Positions 15,695-16,196 of a stretch of 16,196 bases of DNA are shown piece by piece. Made by a program: the position numbers and the translations under genes. Numbering within the stretch: the first letter of the stretch is position 1; each line of letters begins with the position of its first letter. The DNA comes from Martensiomyces pterosporus (Eukaryota; Kickxellomycota; Kickxellomycetes; Kickxellales; Kickxellaceae), in assembly GCA_025201845.1 (NCBI GenBank), contig MU603990.1, positions 1,197 to 17,392 of the forward strand, read 5' to 3'. The notes below the pieces were generated by a model. That model searched no databases, was not told the DNA's origin, and saw only the letters and a program-made list of their open reading frames with translations.

Positions 15695-16196
15695 ATGAGC
15701 CGGCGCTGTGTGCCAAGCATCTGCAACTCGGCTCCATATGCTGGTGCCGAATTGCTCCCTTTGCAAGGGCTTGGGCTCCAGATCGACAAAGATGGCAGCA
15801 GCACCAGCGCGCATATCGAGCTCCTGTGCCAGAACCCTCGCCCAGTGCAGGGCTGGATGCCATGGCGGACCTCAAACCCCAAAACCACATTGCCTAACGA
15901 GTAGACGAGCTACAAGAATGGCGACGGATCTTCTATCTGCTTAGCTCCCAGCGCATCCCGATCATCAAGCGGATACTTGGGGCGACTCTCTGCTACCTAG
16001 CAGCACTCCCGAGGTGCGGCCAAGAGCGCATGTCCCGCGCGCACACTATACGGTGCACAAATGCATATGAGGCCCTGGAGCACCACCCTCCCCCAAAAAC
16101 AGAGATGCCAGTGTCACTCGCGACAATCCCACAGACAGCATCGCCAAAACCCTCACAAAAGGCACCATTGCCGGCCGAGTGGAAGCTGTATCCCAG
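15695..16196 (+). CDS. Possible start of an unidentified gene, frame change near 15900, cut by the window edge
   Basis: I do not recognise it. One frame is open from 15590 and has an ATG at 15695 (MSRRCVPSICNSAPYAGAEL). It runs through LQIDKDGSSTSAHIELLCQN to a TAG at 15902-15904. A second plus frame is open from 15898 to the window end (about 99 codons, VDELQEWRRIFYLLSSQRIP then IIKRILGATLCYLAALPRC). Both look more coding-like than their neighbours, and the second begins exactly where the first ends. A single-base frameshift or an unseen intron could join them; no good GT donor is visible at the junction. It would be divergent from the DUF924 gene. It may be a decayed gene, a sequence error or chance. 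Confidence 0.3.

Noticed and set aside
1..16196. CRISPR array, toxin-antitoxin or phage-type defence system
   Set aside because: No regularly spaced short repeats and no such protein motifs; gene structure is eukaryotic.

Overview
The window looks like a piece of fungal nuclear genome. The evidence is a full-length fungal-type oligopeptide transporter, mitochondrial COQ5-like and RNase H1 genes, a piece of fungal fatty acid synthase beta, a spliced GC-AG intron, TATA boxes followed by pyrimidine-rich leaders, and retroelement debris. An early-diverging (zygomycete-type) fungus is my guess, but it is inference only. I found no rRNA, tRNA, CRISPR array or bacterial-style operon.

Left part (1 to about 7,380) is gene-poor and repeat-rich. 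It opens with a minus-strand remnant of a DIRS-like reverse transcriptase/RNase H (418 down to the window edge). A 122-bp solo LTR (101-222, TG...CA ends, 5-bp target duplication GTGTG) splits this remnant. A second, inverted copy of the LTR sits at 1562-1683 with its own target duplication, TACCC. Between the two LTRs is an intact, unrecognised acidic 183-residue ORF (713-1264) with its own TATA box and poly(A) signal. About 4 kb of intergenic DNA follows. It holds two families of duplicated TATA-containing promoter-like modules: one inverted pair (2022-2218 and 8770-8938) and one direct pair (3616-3778 and 4562-4724). A third, weaker repeat pair lies at 4197-4260 and 6925-6996. At 5832-6536 is an open 234-residue fragment of the N-terminal acetyltransferase region of fungal FAS beta. 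It stops where the nucleophile-elbow motif should be.

Right part (7,380 to the end) is denser and GC-richer, with conventional housekeeping genes: a divergent COQ5-like methyltransferase (-), an OPT-family transporter (-), a UBTD-type ubiquitin-like protein with an N-myristoylation signal (+), RNase H1 with a dual-start mitochondrial/nuclear layout (-), and a two-exon DUF924 protein with a predicted mitochondrial presequence (-). The OPT and UBTD genes diverge from a 650-bp shared upstream region. UBTD and RNase H1 converge with 178 bp between their stops. DUF924 and RNase H1 are in tandem. At the right edge is the possible start of another plus-strand gene, with a frame change near 15,900.

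The genes are not an obvious pathway cluster. Three of them (COQ5-like, RNase H1, DUF924) carry candidate mitochondrial presequences. I did not find a convincing new biological system. The best-supported unusual items are the paired solo LTRs with their nested palindromes, the interrupted DIRS-like gene whose frame closes when the LTR is removed, the truncated FAS beta ORF, the recurring promoter modules, and the altered signature residues of the COQ5-like enzyme.
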